Source of the DNA: Elephas maximus indicus
Taxonomy: Eukaryota; Chordata; Mammalia; Proboscidea; Elephantidae
Direction: 5' to 3'
DNA: 64,000 bases
NCBI RefSeq assembly: GCF_024166365.1
Contig: NC_064837.1
Span: 76,689,553-76,753,552, forward strand
Part shown: positions 1-11,300 of the stretch, piece after piece
How the letters are laid out: each line of letters begins with the position of its first letter
Numbering within the stretch: position 1 is the first letter of the stretch
Made by a program: the position numbers and the translations under genes
Notes under the pieces: generated by a model
The model's input: only the letters and a program-made list of their open reading frames with translations
Database searches by the model: none
Told to the model about the DNA's origin: nothing

Positions 1-70
1 TTAGTACACGCTAAGCAATCATTTTATTTTATGATTTTCTTTGAACACTACGTGAAAATGCCTGAAAAAG

Positions 71-213
71 AAAAAAACCCAAACCCAGTGCCGTCGAGTC
101 GATTCCGAATCATAGCAACCCCATAGGACAGAGTAGAACTGCCCGCCATAGAGCTTCCCAGGAGCGCCTGGCGGATTCGAACTGCTGACCCTTTGGTTAG
201 CAGCCTAGCTAAC
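71..213 (-). mobile_element. AfroSINE, truncated at its head
   Basis: Read on the plus strand this is the reverse complement of an AfroSINE. The tail portion (gtcgagtcgattccga) comes first, followed by the 'ataggacagagtagaactgcc' core with small changes, the tRNA-like B box region (gattcgaactgctgacc), and 'ggttagcagcct'. The copy stops before the A box, so the promoter head is missing. It lies in what should be CHCHD7 intron 1. Confidence 0.9.
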
Positions 214-1646
214 AAAAAATATCTTGGCAAAAAGGAAACTCCAAATGCTATTCAATTACATCTAGAAGGTTCTTCCTTTTCCAAACACAATTTTTTTACA
301 GGCTTGACTTCCTCCTAAGAGAGATGATGATACTAAGTAAATTCACAGCATTCTTTTTACATCTCTCCCCTAATGCGGGAACACAACTCTGCTTAGCTGC
401 TGTTCGTATTTCTGGATATGATCTCAATAACAATCAGACACAGACAAAACTCAGGTTGCATGCCTTATAAGAAAGTGTTCCATTCTGCATTTTATCATCA
501 TCACCAGTCAGAAATTCTTTTAAAATAACACCTAAAAACATCACATATACCTGGATCAGATTTGCAGCATGAGTTTATTCACATTTCATTTCCTTTTCCT
601 TCCGGATTCTAAATACAAGTCAATCTGAGTTTGGATTTCTGAGTGTCACCCCGTTGCAAGAATTCCTCATGTATTAACTGGAAACAAAGAGGAAATGTCG
701 ATTTAGAGTGAGGAGCAGTCTGAAGAGCAAGATAAAGAGTGTTCTGATAAAGAGGCCTTATCTACTAAGTTTTCTTGAAAGTACTAAACAAATGTTACAA
801 GGATTTGCTTGCAGAGAGTAACGAGAAAGGAAGCCGAACAAAAATTGGAGAGAGGGGCCGCAAAACCACAGCACATCTGGGGAATAACTCTAGAACCCAT
901 TCGAAAGGGCAAACTGCTGAAAAGAGTATTTCTTGATTTCCCCATTCAACTGTTCACTTCTCCACTCTCCAAGGAGCTTTGAAAGGGAAGGGGGAGGGAC
1001 CGTTACTGAACACATTCATGCCCACAAGCTGGTCAGAGCCCAGGCAGGGTCCGTGGCTGATATAACGCAGCTGCACCTATCGGGAAGCTGACACACATCC
1101 TGCGAGAACCTAAAGCCCCTCACCTACTGCTGGGCGGAGAGGCAGGGTGCGAGAAGAGGTGCCATACCGGAGGGGTAGAGGAGGTCGGCTGGAGAGGCTG
1201 GACAGACACGAATCTGAGGTCTCGCTGGTCTCCGCGATACTGCCCGTCCGCGCCTAAGTCGTGGATGGAGGACACAGGTGAACTACACACCTTGCTTCGG
1301 GCTTAGACGGTGGAGGGATGAGCAGGGACAAGGGAAGCCGGCAGAAGACTTGGGGTGGGGGCAGGGGAGGCAATTCTGCCTAACAGGCTGGAGCCAAGGA
1401 GGTCCATGTAAGAGCTTGCGGTGCCCGGAAGGGCAGGGGTCACCCTGCCCTCCCGTAGCTCGAACTGACCTATCTCGGGGGCGGGGGGGGGGAAGAGCAG
1501 CGACGGGAAGGCGGCCAGCGCCGGCGAGGCCTAGCGGGGCGACTTGGCCCCGCAGACGCGGACTCGGGCCTAGCATCGGGTCAGGTGCGTCCCTGTCTCC
1601 CCGGTCCCCGCAGCCCCCGCTAAGGGAGGGGTGGGGGACCACTCAC
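214..1646 (-). other. CHCHD7: CHCHD7 intron 1 sequence (partial, runs off window)
   Basis: This stretch follows the CHCHD7 exon 1 donor on the minus strand and continues past the left edge. I looked on the minus strand for coding sequence of CHCHD7, a small twin CX9C protein of the mitochondrial intermembrane space, and found none, so its coding exons should lie beyond the left edge. The part nearest the promoter (about 1260-1640) is GC-rich and belongs to the CpG island. The rest is ordinary AT-balanced DNA apart from one candidate exon at 551-677. Confidence 0.55.
551..677 (-). other. CHCHD7: candidate alternative 5' leader exon of CHCHD7
   Basis: On the minus strand a pyrimidine-rich acceptor (tttcctctttgtttccag) ends just before this segment, and a good donor (GATCCAG followed by GTATATGTG) comes just after it, giving a 127 bp internal exon. 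The segment holds a short ATG frame that stops after about 16 codons, and its sequence does not resemble CHCHD7 protein. If used, it would be an untranslated or uORF-bearing leader exon. Both splice sites are seen directly. Usage is inference, and a chance pairing of splice-like sites cannot be excluded. Confidence 0.4.
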
Positions 1647-1695
1647 CTCAGACGCAGCTCCGCCACGGCCCAGGCAGTCTTCAGCTCCAAACACG
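1647..1695 (-). other. CHCHD7: CHCHD7 exon 1 (noncoding), start approximate
   Basis: On the minus strand the segment ends with GCGTCTGAG followed by GTGAGTGG, a near-consensus splice donor. Roughly 25-30 bases upstream of the proposed 5' end lies a TATA-like CTATTTAAG, and further upstream a CCAAT box, so transcription probably begins near 1690-1695. No long frame opens inside, which fits an untranslated first exon. The identity as CHCHD7 rests on its head-to-head position with PLAG1 (conserved synteny) rather than on protein sequence. CHCHD7 is a small twin CX9C mitochondrial protein. Confidence 0.65.
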
Positions 1696-1717
1696 TCAAT
1701 GGCTCACGCAGCAGAGC

Positions 1718-1726
1718 CTTAAATAG
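1718..1726 (-). promoter_or_regulatory. TATA-like box for CHCHD7
   Basis: The minus strand reads CTATTTAAG, about 70-80 bases upstream of the exon 1 splice donor, a spacing that would place the start near 1690. It is the only AT-rich element in this part of the island. Confidence 0.5.
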
Positions 1727-1769
1727 CGCGCATCCCAACGTGCTGTCCCCGCTCCCGGCGACAGTTCGA

Positions 1770-1774
1770 CCAAT
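1770..1774 (+). promoter_or_regulatory. CCAAT box (NF-Y type)
   Basis: CCAAT within gaccaatcggcg lies about 45 bases from the CHCHD7 TATA-like element. NF-Y sites work in either orientation and are common in bidirectional promoters. Motif match only. Confidence 0.45.
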
Positions 1775-2147
1775 CGGCGCGGGCCGCCGTTAGACTGACA
1801 GCCGCACAGAGCCCTGGACGGCAGGGGCGGGCTCGCCCGGCCCCGCCCCCGGCCCGCGGGGGAGGGCTGAAGGGGGCGGGCAGAGTGGGGCGCGCGGTCC
1901 CGCCCCCTCCCCCGCCCCGCCGCGCCCCCCGCACCGCGGCCCGCCTCTTAACACTTCGGCTTGATGGGCGGCGCCCCTAGCCAACGGGCGCGCGCAGCCT
2001 CCGCGGCGACGGCCCTGAGTGGCCGGCCGCGGGGCGGAGCGCGCTCAGGGGGCGGGCGGAGCGGCGGGCGGGGGCCGGGGGCGGGCCGGCAGGGGGCGGG
2101 GGCAGCGGCCGCGCAGGGCCGGGGGAGGCGGCGGTGGGCGCGACGTC

Positions 2148-2183
2148 GGCGGCGGCTGTGGCGGCGGCGGCGGCGGCGGCGGC
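2148..2183 (+). repeat. interrupted GGC trinucleotide repeat in the PLAG1 promoter/leader
   Basis: Three perfect GGC units (2148-2156), one TGT interruption, then eight perfect GGC units (2160-2183). The tract lies just upstream of, or at the start of, PLAG1 exon 1. In cattle a CCG/GGC-type repeat in the same bidirectional promoter is one of the candidate causal variants of a stature QTL, so length variation here is plausible. Confidence 0.9.
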
Positions 2184-2189
2184 AGCTGC

Positions 2190-2363
2190 AAGTTGGGCTG
2201 CAGGGGCAGCGCATACACTACAATGGCTGCTGGAAAGAGGCGTAAGGAAACAATTTCCAGGCCCGCCGCGTCCAGCCCGAAATATGAGAAAAAAATTATT
2301 AGAAATTCCGCGTGTGGTGTAAAGGCGGCGGACGGGCCGGAGGGAGGATGGTGAAGCCCCGCG
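2190..2363 (+). other. PLAG1: PLAG1 exon 1 (noncoding), start approximate
   Basis: The 3' boundary is well marked: AAGCCCCGCG followed by GTGAGTCC. The 5' end cannot be fixed from sequence because the promoter is a TATA-less CpG island; 2190, just after the GGC tract, is a placeholder. The exon carries a 43-codon frame starting at 2223 and a second ATG at 2348 whose frame crosses the splice junction. Neither is in frame with the main protein, whose start codon lies in exon 4. Confidence 0.7.
2223..2354 (+). other. upstream ORF in PLAG1 exon 1 (43 codons)
   Basis: An ATG in strong context (A at -3, G at +4) opens a frame of 43 codons plus stop lying wholly inside exon 1. It begins MAAGKRRKET and is rich in Lys, Arg and Ser. 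I recognise no domain. If transcription starts upstream of 2223, ribosomes would meet it first and it would lower translation of downstream frames. A chance frame in GC-rich DNA is the alternative. Confidence 0.4.
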
Positions 2364-5300
2364 GTGAGTCCTGCCGGGGTCCGGGGCGGCGGAGAGGCTT
2401 TTAGCGGGAGAAATATCAGGGTTATTTAAATTATGGGACTCGCTGAGGGGGCAGAGGAGCCGCGGCGGCGGCAGGAGGAGGAAAAGTTTGTGCTGCTCTC
2501 AACCCCTGCTCGGGACCCCAGAGAGGAAAATAATAAGAAAAAATAAAATAAAATCATTGCGCGGGGGTGTGAGGACTCCCCGAGTCGCCTCTGACAGGGC
2601 AGGGGGCGAAGCGGCTGGGGACCCGAAGGTGAGGGCGGTGGGAAAAAAAAGCCCCTTTATTCAGGGTCTGGAAAGTTTGAAAAGTTTTCCTCCTCCTCCT
2701 CCTCCTCCTCTGGTGCTGTGAATATTGTGACAGCGGCAGCGGCAGCAGCGAGAGCGGAAGACATTAGAGACCCGAAAAATAAGGGAAAAATTAATATAAA
2801 TTCAGTTTTGAGAGTAAACTTTCCGCATTTTTCACCAAAACATCTCGGGGGACGGTCTCTTCCCAAAGGGCCTGTCGGAGACCCGCGGTCGGCAATATTT
2901 GGGGGGCACTGGGAGTGACTTGGGGTAACTGTGCCCCTTTTTCAAAAAGAGGTTTTTCTTTTTGCAGAAATGCATTTTGTTTTCGCTCTTTCCCCAGGTG
3001 GGCGAGTCGGGGTCGGCCGCGGGGTCTGCGGGGAGGTGTGAGCCGGGCCGAGTGGCCGCGAGGGGGGCCGGGGGTGCTAAATGAAAGCAGGAGATCTGCA
3101 CAGGGCAGGGACAGCTTGTTGTCAGTATCATAAACAACCAAAATGGAGGGAGAACTCAGGCATATAACCAAATAAAAATTTTTAAAAAATCGCAAAAAAT
3201 CCCTAAAAATCCGGGATGCTCCCCCTTTTCTCGCTAAAGGTAAAAGTACGAACCGCCTTTCCCCTGAAGTCCATTTTGACTTTGCAGGGACCAAGGAGTT
3301 AATATTTATTTATTTTTTAAAACTTTCGAAGGGCAAAAGCCTTTTATAACTCAACCGACAATGAGAAAACGTGAAAATCCGATGCAAGAGGAGGAGGGGG
3401 AGCGGTGGGGGAGGTGGTAGTGCAGAAACTGCTCAACTTATTGGTAATGTGGACTGATCTGAGATAAGATAAACACTGTATTTGCTATTTTATGACTCCT
3501 TTTTAATGATCTTTGCGGGGTGGTTTTTTTGTTTGTTTTTTTGGGGGGGTGGAAAAAAAGTGATGCCATTTTCTTAATAGAGTTAATATGTGTGATTGGA
3601 AGAATAAACCTTGCCGGCTTTAGATTGCCTTTTCGTCGCATTTACGCTCCAGGTTTGTGAGTGGCTCCCTCCTTTCTTTAACTTGGCTCTACAGAGGAGG
3701 GCGAGAGAGGTGATGGTGCACAGACACTGGGGTGCAAGCCCAGAGCACCTTTTGGGGAGGGGTGGGGAGCTGCTGGGTTTCTCCCTCCCTGACAAGTCTG
3801 CTTCACCTGTTCATCCCCAGTAGGCAGTGTAAGCTGAGGTTTTCTGGTTTTCTATATAGAAAATGATGGTGCCTCTTGCATCACATTGAAGTTAATGGGA
3901 AAGTGCTGCTGATGTTGGTTCCACGTGGGATATGGGACAGAGCAGGGTATTTTAAAGGGACAGCCTCTCTTTTCTTACGGTTTTCCTCACCTACACAGAA
4001 TCACTGTCTGAGGACCAAAAGCAGAGGTGCTAGGAGGGTGTGGTGATGGAAGAGCCCTGCCTTTCCGTGACTCAAGTGCACCCACCCTTAGGAGGGATGA
4101 AGGGAAGGAGGAATAAACAAGCCCAACAGAAGATGGATATGTGTGTAGATGAGTTTGTATCCAAGTTGTTCTTTTGTGTGACAAGCCCTCCTAGGAACTT
4201 TTTTATGTCAAGCTGCTTTGCTTTGAAAGCTGATTTTGGAAGGAATTGTGGAAAAATCAAAATAGTTTAAGGTGTGTGGTGTAATGGTATAGCATTATTG
4301 AACAGTTATGAACTCTGTGCAGTGAGATCAAAGAGCCATGTATGCCCATAATGTGATTTTACAGCCATTTTGTAAAAGCTGTAAAATACATAATATTCAC
4401 TTTGGCTTAAGGTACATTGAGGACTTGCGGTTGAGAAATGCAGACAGAGTGGTGGAGATTCTTTAACATGTAAGCAGTAGGCATTTCTTTGGGGGAAAGA
4501 GCGCACATACAGACGCCATGGAGAAGTTCACATGTATATCCATTTTTAAAGCCCATCCTATACAAGTACTGTAACTCTGCGCCTTGGAAATGAAGAGATT
4601 TTAAAATTCTGAAACCTATCACTCTGCATCTTTTAAGTTTAATTTTATTGTGTTATTTAACAGGAAATGTTTGCTGATCATAAATTATTATCAGCTGTAA
4701 TGTTTCAGATTTCTAACATATTTAAATTTTAAATGTGTACGATATTAGCTGTACTTTATTTGAGATTAAGGCCAATCTTGAATAGAAATTACTTGTGTTG
4801 TATTTTCCACAGGTGTATGGAGTTTCTAAAAGAAATCCCTATTTTCCTTTGTTTTTATGGCTTATAGAAGTGGGCTAAAATTAAAGCTGAGTTTTTAGGC
4901 TTTTTATACAGATTATTGTTTCTTGCCATACTGTACAAATTATTACTTTATAGTCCATTGTGTGTTAATTTATGTTAACAGCTGAGCTCTTATCTGCACC
5001 CTTTGTGTGACTATCTCTATGACAACCTTACGTTGGTGGGGTGTTCCAGCGTATTATCTTGTGGTTTCAGATTTTGGAAGCAATTGCAACTTTCTAAGAA
5101 GTCATTAAAAAACTAATCTCATGAACCACTATTAAATCAAAGTTGATTGAAAAGTGATTGAGCTATCCATGGAAAAGAGGAGCCCTCCCCACCCCCACAA
5201 ATCATCATCTTTCCAGAGGTTTCAGAATGCTATTAATATTTGCAAAGCTTTAGAAATTTATCTTACTTTTCATTGTATTTTGGCTCAAGACAGTTACATT

Positions 5301-8300
5301 GAATATAAGTAGTCAGAATTATGCTATGCATTTAAAACAAATGAGACTTTCAGGTCTTGAATAGTTGCCACTTTGACAAACCAGATAATAGTATCAAGAA
5401 ATTAAAGTTATTTAAAAGTGAAGGAAAAGTTTATTTTGCAGTTATTCGGACATTTCAAGTTATGACTAGTTTATTGTCAACCTAAGTAAAAGTGCTGGTA
5501 TTGTGGAGGTTTTTTTTTTTTTTTTTCCTATTTCACAAAAGACAGTATGAGATTTCTGTGTGTTTGGGTTTTACTCAACTAGCTACTTGTCTAAATTGGA
5601 AAATGCACTCAGAGTGTACAAGTGTAGAATCTGTTAAATCCTTAGTTTTCTTACTTAAGGCACAGCACAGTATCTGACTGGAATTGGTTGTATTAAGCTT
5701 TTTTGATGCCTGGGAAATACTACCTGCTGAACATCCTTTCTCTGAAGCTACTATTAAATTATTCCAGTTTACAGAAATAAGTATATTACATACTCAAAAC
5801 ATAGGTTCTTATTTGAAATTTATATGCCTAATTTTGTTATTAGAAATCTATGAAGAATTTAACTGCTATGGAAGATGATTAATACTAATAAAATATATAT
5901 TTATTATAACCAAAATATTTTAATAAACAGACACCTTACAGCTAAATAAATTAGTGACTTTGCTTTTATCAATATCATTAAAATTTTAAGGATACTTTGT
6001 TTTAATACATAAAGGTGGAGATTTTTTCTCCATTTTTAACATAATCCTGGTTATTACTGTGTATGTTTTGGTTTGGAACTCTGGAAACTTGTCTTTTTAA
6101 GGATAAATTGTTGTTTGCTAAATTAAATGTAATGCTTTTATCTTTAGCTGAGATTTGAAAAGCCAGATAACTAAAACATATAGCTACAACTGTCTTTGAA
6201 GTTTTATTACAACAATCATTTGCTTGTTGAGCAGTGTAATCAAAATGATTGTACTTCCTGGCAACATTTTAATATTTTTCATTTAGAATCCTGTTCTTTG
6301 AAAATTAAGGTATATGAAAATTTACCTGTCTCCCTCCCTCAAAAAAAAAAAAAAAGTTTTATTGACTAGCTTTACTTACACTGCCTGGAACACATGTTCT
6401 TTTTAATGTGTTTCCAAGTGTATAAGAAATAAATATAAAATTTTTCTTCTTATATTGTTAACAACTTAGATTCTTTAGTTATTTGAGTAAGGGATGAGTT
6501 TCAGAAAGTGAAGAAAACAACTGAATCTGTCCAACAGAATTCAAGATAGTGAATATGTTAAAAGAGCTATAAATCATCCCTTGGGCGATTTTGTAAATGT
6601 CTTAAGATCCTGATAAACACCTTTTCTGAGATGTTGAGGACTTGGAAAGCATATCAGTTGCTGAAAAAAAACAAAAGTGGACCTTTAATTTCTTTAATCT
6701 TCACAGGAATTAATATAGGCAGCATATTTAACCAGTTTGTAAGTGGTTGGGTAGCCTTGGTAAAGTGAAGTGTGAGGGGCAGGGTGCATCGGACTGATGA
6801 GCTGTAAAGCTATGATTTGACAATTCATACATGGGGCTTCTTTTCTATTTTACAGTAAGAGAACTTTTTTGAAGTAACTAAGTTTTACTTTTTGTGTTTA
6901 CTTCATTGCCTGGATTTTTTGATAATACACGAAACTGACATTCACTTAGTTGGTACTTTTAATTTATAATAGGGCAACTTTTATATCCCATTTGCAAAGT
7001 TTAATGTTTGAATTTGAGAAATTTTTTTAGATTATAGTATTTTACAAAAGTACTGGTGTGTAGTTATTAACATTTGCAGTTATAAGAGAGATACATGTGT
7101 GAGTGGCTAGCAGAAATTATTACAGAGGCATGAATTGTTTCTTACTTTTAAGTCGATTGGCCTGCTGCCCAATGGTTTGCATTCTGCTTAATGAGTACAC
7201 CTGTGCCTGCCTCTTCTTTCCAGGGTGCTATTGACAAGGATGTGATGTGTGGAGCTACCAAGGAGACTTTGGTATTTTTGCTTTCTGACTTTGTGTATGC
7301 ATTGGTGTTTGTTGCTGTTCAAGTGTTTGCTTTTTTTTTTTTTTATCCTTATCAGAAAACAACAAAAAAAACCTTTTTTTAATAAGAGAAATAATATCTC
7401 ATTTTTTAAAAGTGAAGTGTGATCCTGCATTCAAATTGTTAGTATTTAAAAGTCCCTGGATGTCTTATAAACAGAGTTACTGAAAGATCATAGCATTAAA
7501 ATTAACCACAGTGTATATTAGGAATTTGAGATAACTACCTAAGAAATACCTAAGAAATGTCTGTGCCCATATCAAATGAGTGAATTTATGCAAGTGTGTC
7601 CTAAGTTAATAGGATAAGCAATTTGCTTGAAATGTTTCCCTGCATTTTTTTTAACTTGAGACTTTTCCTAATCTAAAAACAGAGAAAATCTTAGAAATGC
7701 AAGGGTGTTAGAAAGTAAAAATGTTCTTTTGTTTATCCCTTGTAAAACTGAAAGTTTTAAATAATGAAAGTGTATAACAAGAACACAAGTGTGGACTGAA
7801 ATGCCCAAAATTGATGAGAAAGAATTAGGTAGATAAGAATTTCATAATAAAATAACAATTATTGTAAATTTAAAATTGGACTTGTGTGAATAAAGAATAA
7901 CCAACTACAAGGCAAAAATTGTATATTTACGGAAAAAAATGAGCCTAAGCTCTATAAGGGGATATTTTTAATGCAAATTGCTGGTTTTATAATCATCTTT
8001 TAGAAATAGATTCCCCAAAGCCTTTCTTCCATATCTTTTTAAATTTGAACTGAATTAAATTCTAAGAATTAATTTGTAGTGGTTGTTTGGAATTCTTTTA
8101 AGAAAAATAAGGAAAAATCATCTTCTGCTATTTTTAAAAAAGATTTTAAAGATTATTTTAAATGTGTGCCTAAGTGAAGTATGCTGAGAACCTTAGAAAC
8201 TGCTGAAAATGATTTTCTTCGTTGTGTATCAGAAAGTTCATTCAGTTAATGAAATAAATTTTTAAAACTCAGTCTGAGAACAGTTTGTTTCATGGATTTT

Positions 8301-11300
8301 TTTAGGCCAATTTAAATAATTTCTTATAGACTTAATGACATTTAAAAAGCTTTTCACCAGGTAAAGATAAGACCATTTCACTAACAAAGTTATTAATGTC
8401 TGGAATGTTTTTAGGTATATGCTGCTCATTAAAGGAATTTTTCTTCCCATTAATGAATTAGCAATTGAATTTCTGGAGGATAATCTAGATCTATTGGTGT
8501 TCTGTTCAAAAGCAGAAGTTTTCTTTAATATTAGAAAGTATTTTCAGGGCTAGCGGAGGCATCTCTTCTTAAAGGGCAACAGAATCTCTACAGGTTGTGA
8601 ATGACCAGCCATTGAAGAGTTGGGAACTCTACTTTTTTTGAGAGTGGGAGACTCATTTTAGACTTTTGAATTATTAAATATTGAAATTATCATCTCAAAC
8701 GAATACAGGAGTTGCACATGTGCCTACTGAGTACTTATAATTTCCTATATTTTAGTTTCTACATATGGGAGTATTATTTTGCAGATTAAGTGCTAGACTT
8801 AAAGGGGTGCGATCTGACTTTAAAAAATTGTATTTCTTTAATCACATTATCTAGACATTAGAGCCATTAATTTTAATGTACATTTTTTGAGACTATGAAA
8901 CTAAAAATAGGTTAGAAAAATGAGGAATTTAGCTCCTTTGGCTAAAAGGCAAAATTAGATAACGTTGTGATCAAATTTTTTCACTTGGTGGTACAATAGT
9001 AAAAGTCGACTGAATTGTTCTTATCAGGAGAATTTTAGGAAAGTGGCTGTGAAGGCAAGGCGTGCGGTCATTCAGAGGCACAGGTTCAGAACAGACAGCA
9101 GGTGAGCTTTCACCTGTTAGATGTCATCAGCAACTCGGTTTTATTTTCCTAATTATTTTAGTGCTGGATTGCATAGAGCCTGTACTACTTTTCATCACAG
9201 CCTACAAGAGTTAAAGTAGGGCTTATTTTTATCAACTTCAGGCAATGAAGTGAAAACACTGTTTTATATAAGAATATATTCCCTTTCTTAAACACTTTTA
9301 GCATTTCTTAAATATAATGTGAGTATTCCATTCCAAAGACAAGAAAGTATCTCCATTAATTTAAAAATAAATTTGTTATAAATTTGCAGTTTGTGGAGAG
9401 TTGTCACTTTATGTATTTGGATAAAATTTATTATAACCTTAAATATTAACATGACAAGTATATTTGATTAGAAGGTACATTTCAAACAGGAATCTGCTTT
9501 CTGTATACTTCTAAAATTGTTTTCTAAATAAATCTATGCGAATGTTTTTCATGTGTTTTTCTAATTTGGTATTTACTAAGGTAATTTTAGCTGGGTAAAA
9601 TTTCAACCTCAGCTGTGTTTATTTCCTAATATTAATAGTATTTTATTTGAAGATTGCTATTCAAATTCTTTGAGTTTTGGCATTAAAATAGAATTAGACA
9701 TATCATAGAATAAGTAGGTTAATTACACCAAGTATGATGGAAGCAGTCTAAGTAGTTCTTATTTGGAAAAGTTGTAAATGTTTCAAAAAAGGAAAGCGCC
9801 TCTGGGTATAGGGACACACCTCACAGGAGTTAGTAATGAAATCCTTTTCTTTTTCTTGCTTCAGAAAACGTTTTGAGTATCCTCAGACTTACTGTCATAC
9901 AAACAAATAAAAATTTAACTCTTCTCAGTGTGATGTACATATGTCAGGCTCATCCTTTCATGTAATTTGCTTTGCTTTTAAGAAAATGGGTATAAGACAG
10001 GTATTCCTTAGCAGTAATTTAGCATATATCATATTTTAAAAGATACTATAGGTAAAATACATTATCATAATTGTTTATACAAATCCAAAAGAATAAACTA
10101 TCAACCAATAGATTTAATTAGACAGAGTAAAATATTCAGTACTTAACTGGATAACTTGATCTCCTGCTGAAATACTGAGAATTTTAATGGGAAGAGTTAA
10201 GTTTTTTATCTGAATCTTTTTTTTAGCCTAGAAATTTGTAAACAAAGTGAATACATATAAAAGCCCGGCAGTTTGCAGACATTCCTAAATCTCTAACCTA
10301 TGATAGTTAAGGAAAAGATATTTTTCAAGTACATGGCCGAAATTGCTTCCAAGATCATGGTATATTCTATTAGCAATTTTTTTAAAGGGAAGTGGCGATG
10401 AGTGGGTCAGTACTGTTTTTATCTAGATCAGTTGAGTGTCTATTTGAAAACTTTACTTGTTAAGCATTTAATACTTGTAATGATATTTTAGTTTTTTAAG
10501 TAGTGTTACAGATGTTTTCCTTAAATGTCTTTCTTTTTGGACATGATAACCTGATGAATACAGTTATTTGAAAACTTTAACTCTGCAACTGCTTTTATTT
10601 AAAAAAAGCATTTCTGTACCCAAGAATCGTGTAATAAAAAGTTCCTCTTCTGAAGCACGTTGAATTACAGCTTGGGTTATCTTTTTAAATACATACTATA
10701 AATATAATTGCTCTACTTAAACATTGGGTCTGATGTGGGGCTTGAATTTATGCATACTCGGTTCACCTTTTATTCATCAGCAGTTTGCTGGGATAGAACT
10801 GCAGCTGATCCCATTCAGACGATGACTCACAGTAGCTTTTCTAACGTGCACGTACCTCTGCCAGAATTAAAAGGAATTTCATAATTAGAACCAAAATGCC
10901 CCTGTGTCTGAGAAGTTTTTTCCTGGTCAGATCTCAGGCACACTGGTGCCTTGGCCATTCCAAGTGTGCTTGCTGTTTTCATGCTCAGTGTTTTGTTCTC
11001 AGTGCTGCCCCCCTGTGTATGGTGGTGCCTCTCAACTGCACACACTCATTTTCTCTGTTTTAGTATCAAGTGGTCACATCTGAAACCACTTCTGAAAAAC
11101 AAGCATGCATAGTAAAATTAATTTAAAAAGTGCACACTGCTTCTATGTCTGATGCTATACTAAATCTAGATTTTCAAAAGTTATACAGTTCAGAAGTATG
11201 GTATTCAACTGCCAAAAATGAAATTTGGAAAACTTTAAAGGTAAATACCTTTATGTGTTTCATCTATCACGTCATTGACATAAGGTGGACTTGAACTAAT

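Larger units (their letters stand above)
1260..2420. promoter_or_regulatory. bidirectional CpG-island promoter of CHCHD7 and PLAG1
   Basis: The interval is very GC- and CpG-rich with many GC-box motifs (gggcggg and its complement), in contrast to AT-rich DNA on both sides. It lies between a splice donor pointing left (CHCHD7 exon 1, boundary at 1647) and one pointing right (PLAG1 exon 1, boundary at 2363), so the two genes are head to head with starts only a few hundred bases apart. The same arrangement is known in human and cattle. Start sites on the PLAG1 side have no TATA box and are probably dispersed. Island limits are judged by eye. Confidence 0.88.

Noticed and set aside
1278..2354. 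Overlapping open frames on both strands in the CpG island (up to 171 codons)
   Set aside because: GC-rich DNA has few stop codons. The frames overlap each other, show Arg/Gly/Pro-biased nonsense composition and lack domains. Only the exon 1 uORF with strong start context was kept, as a hypothesis.
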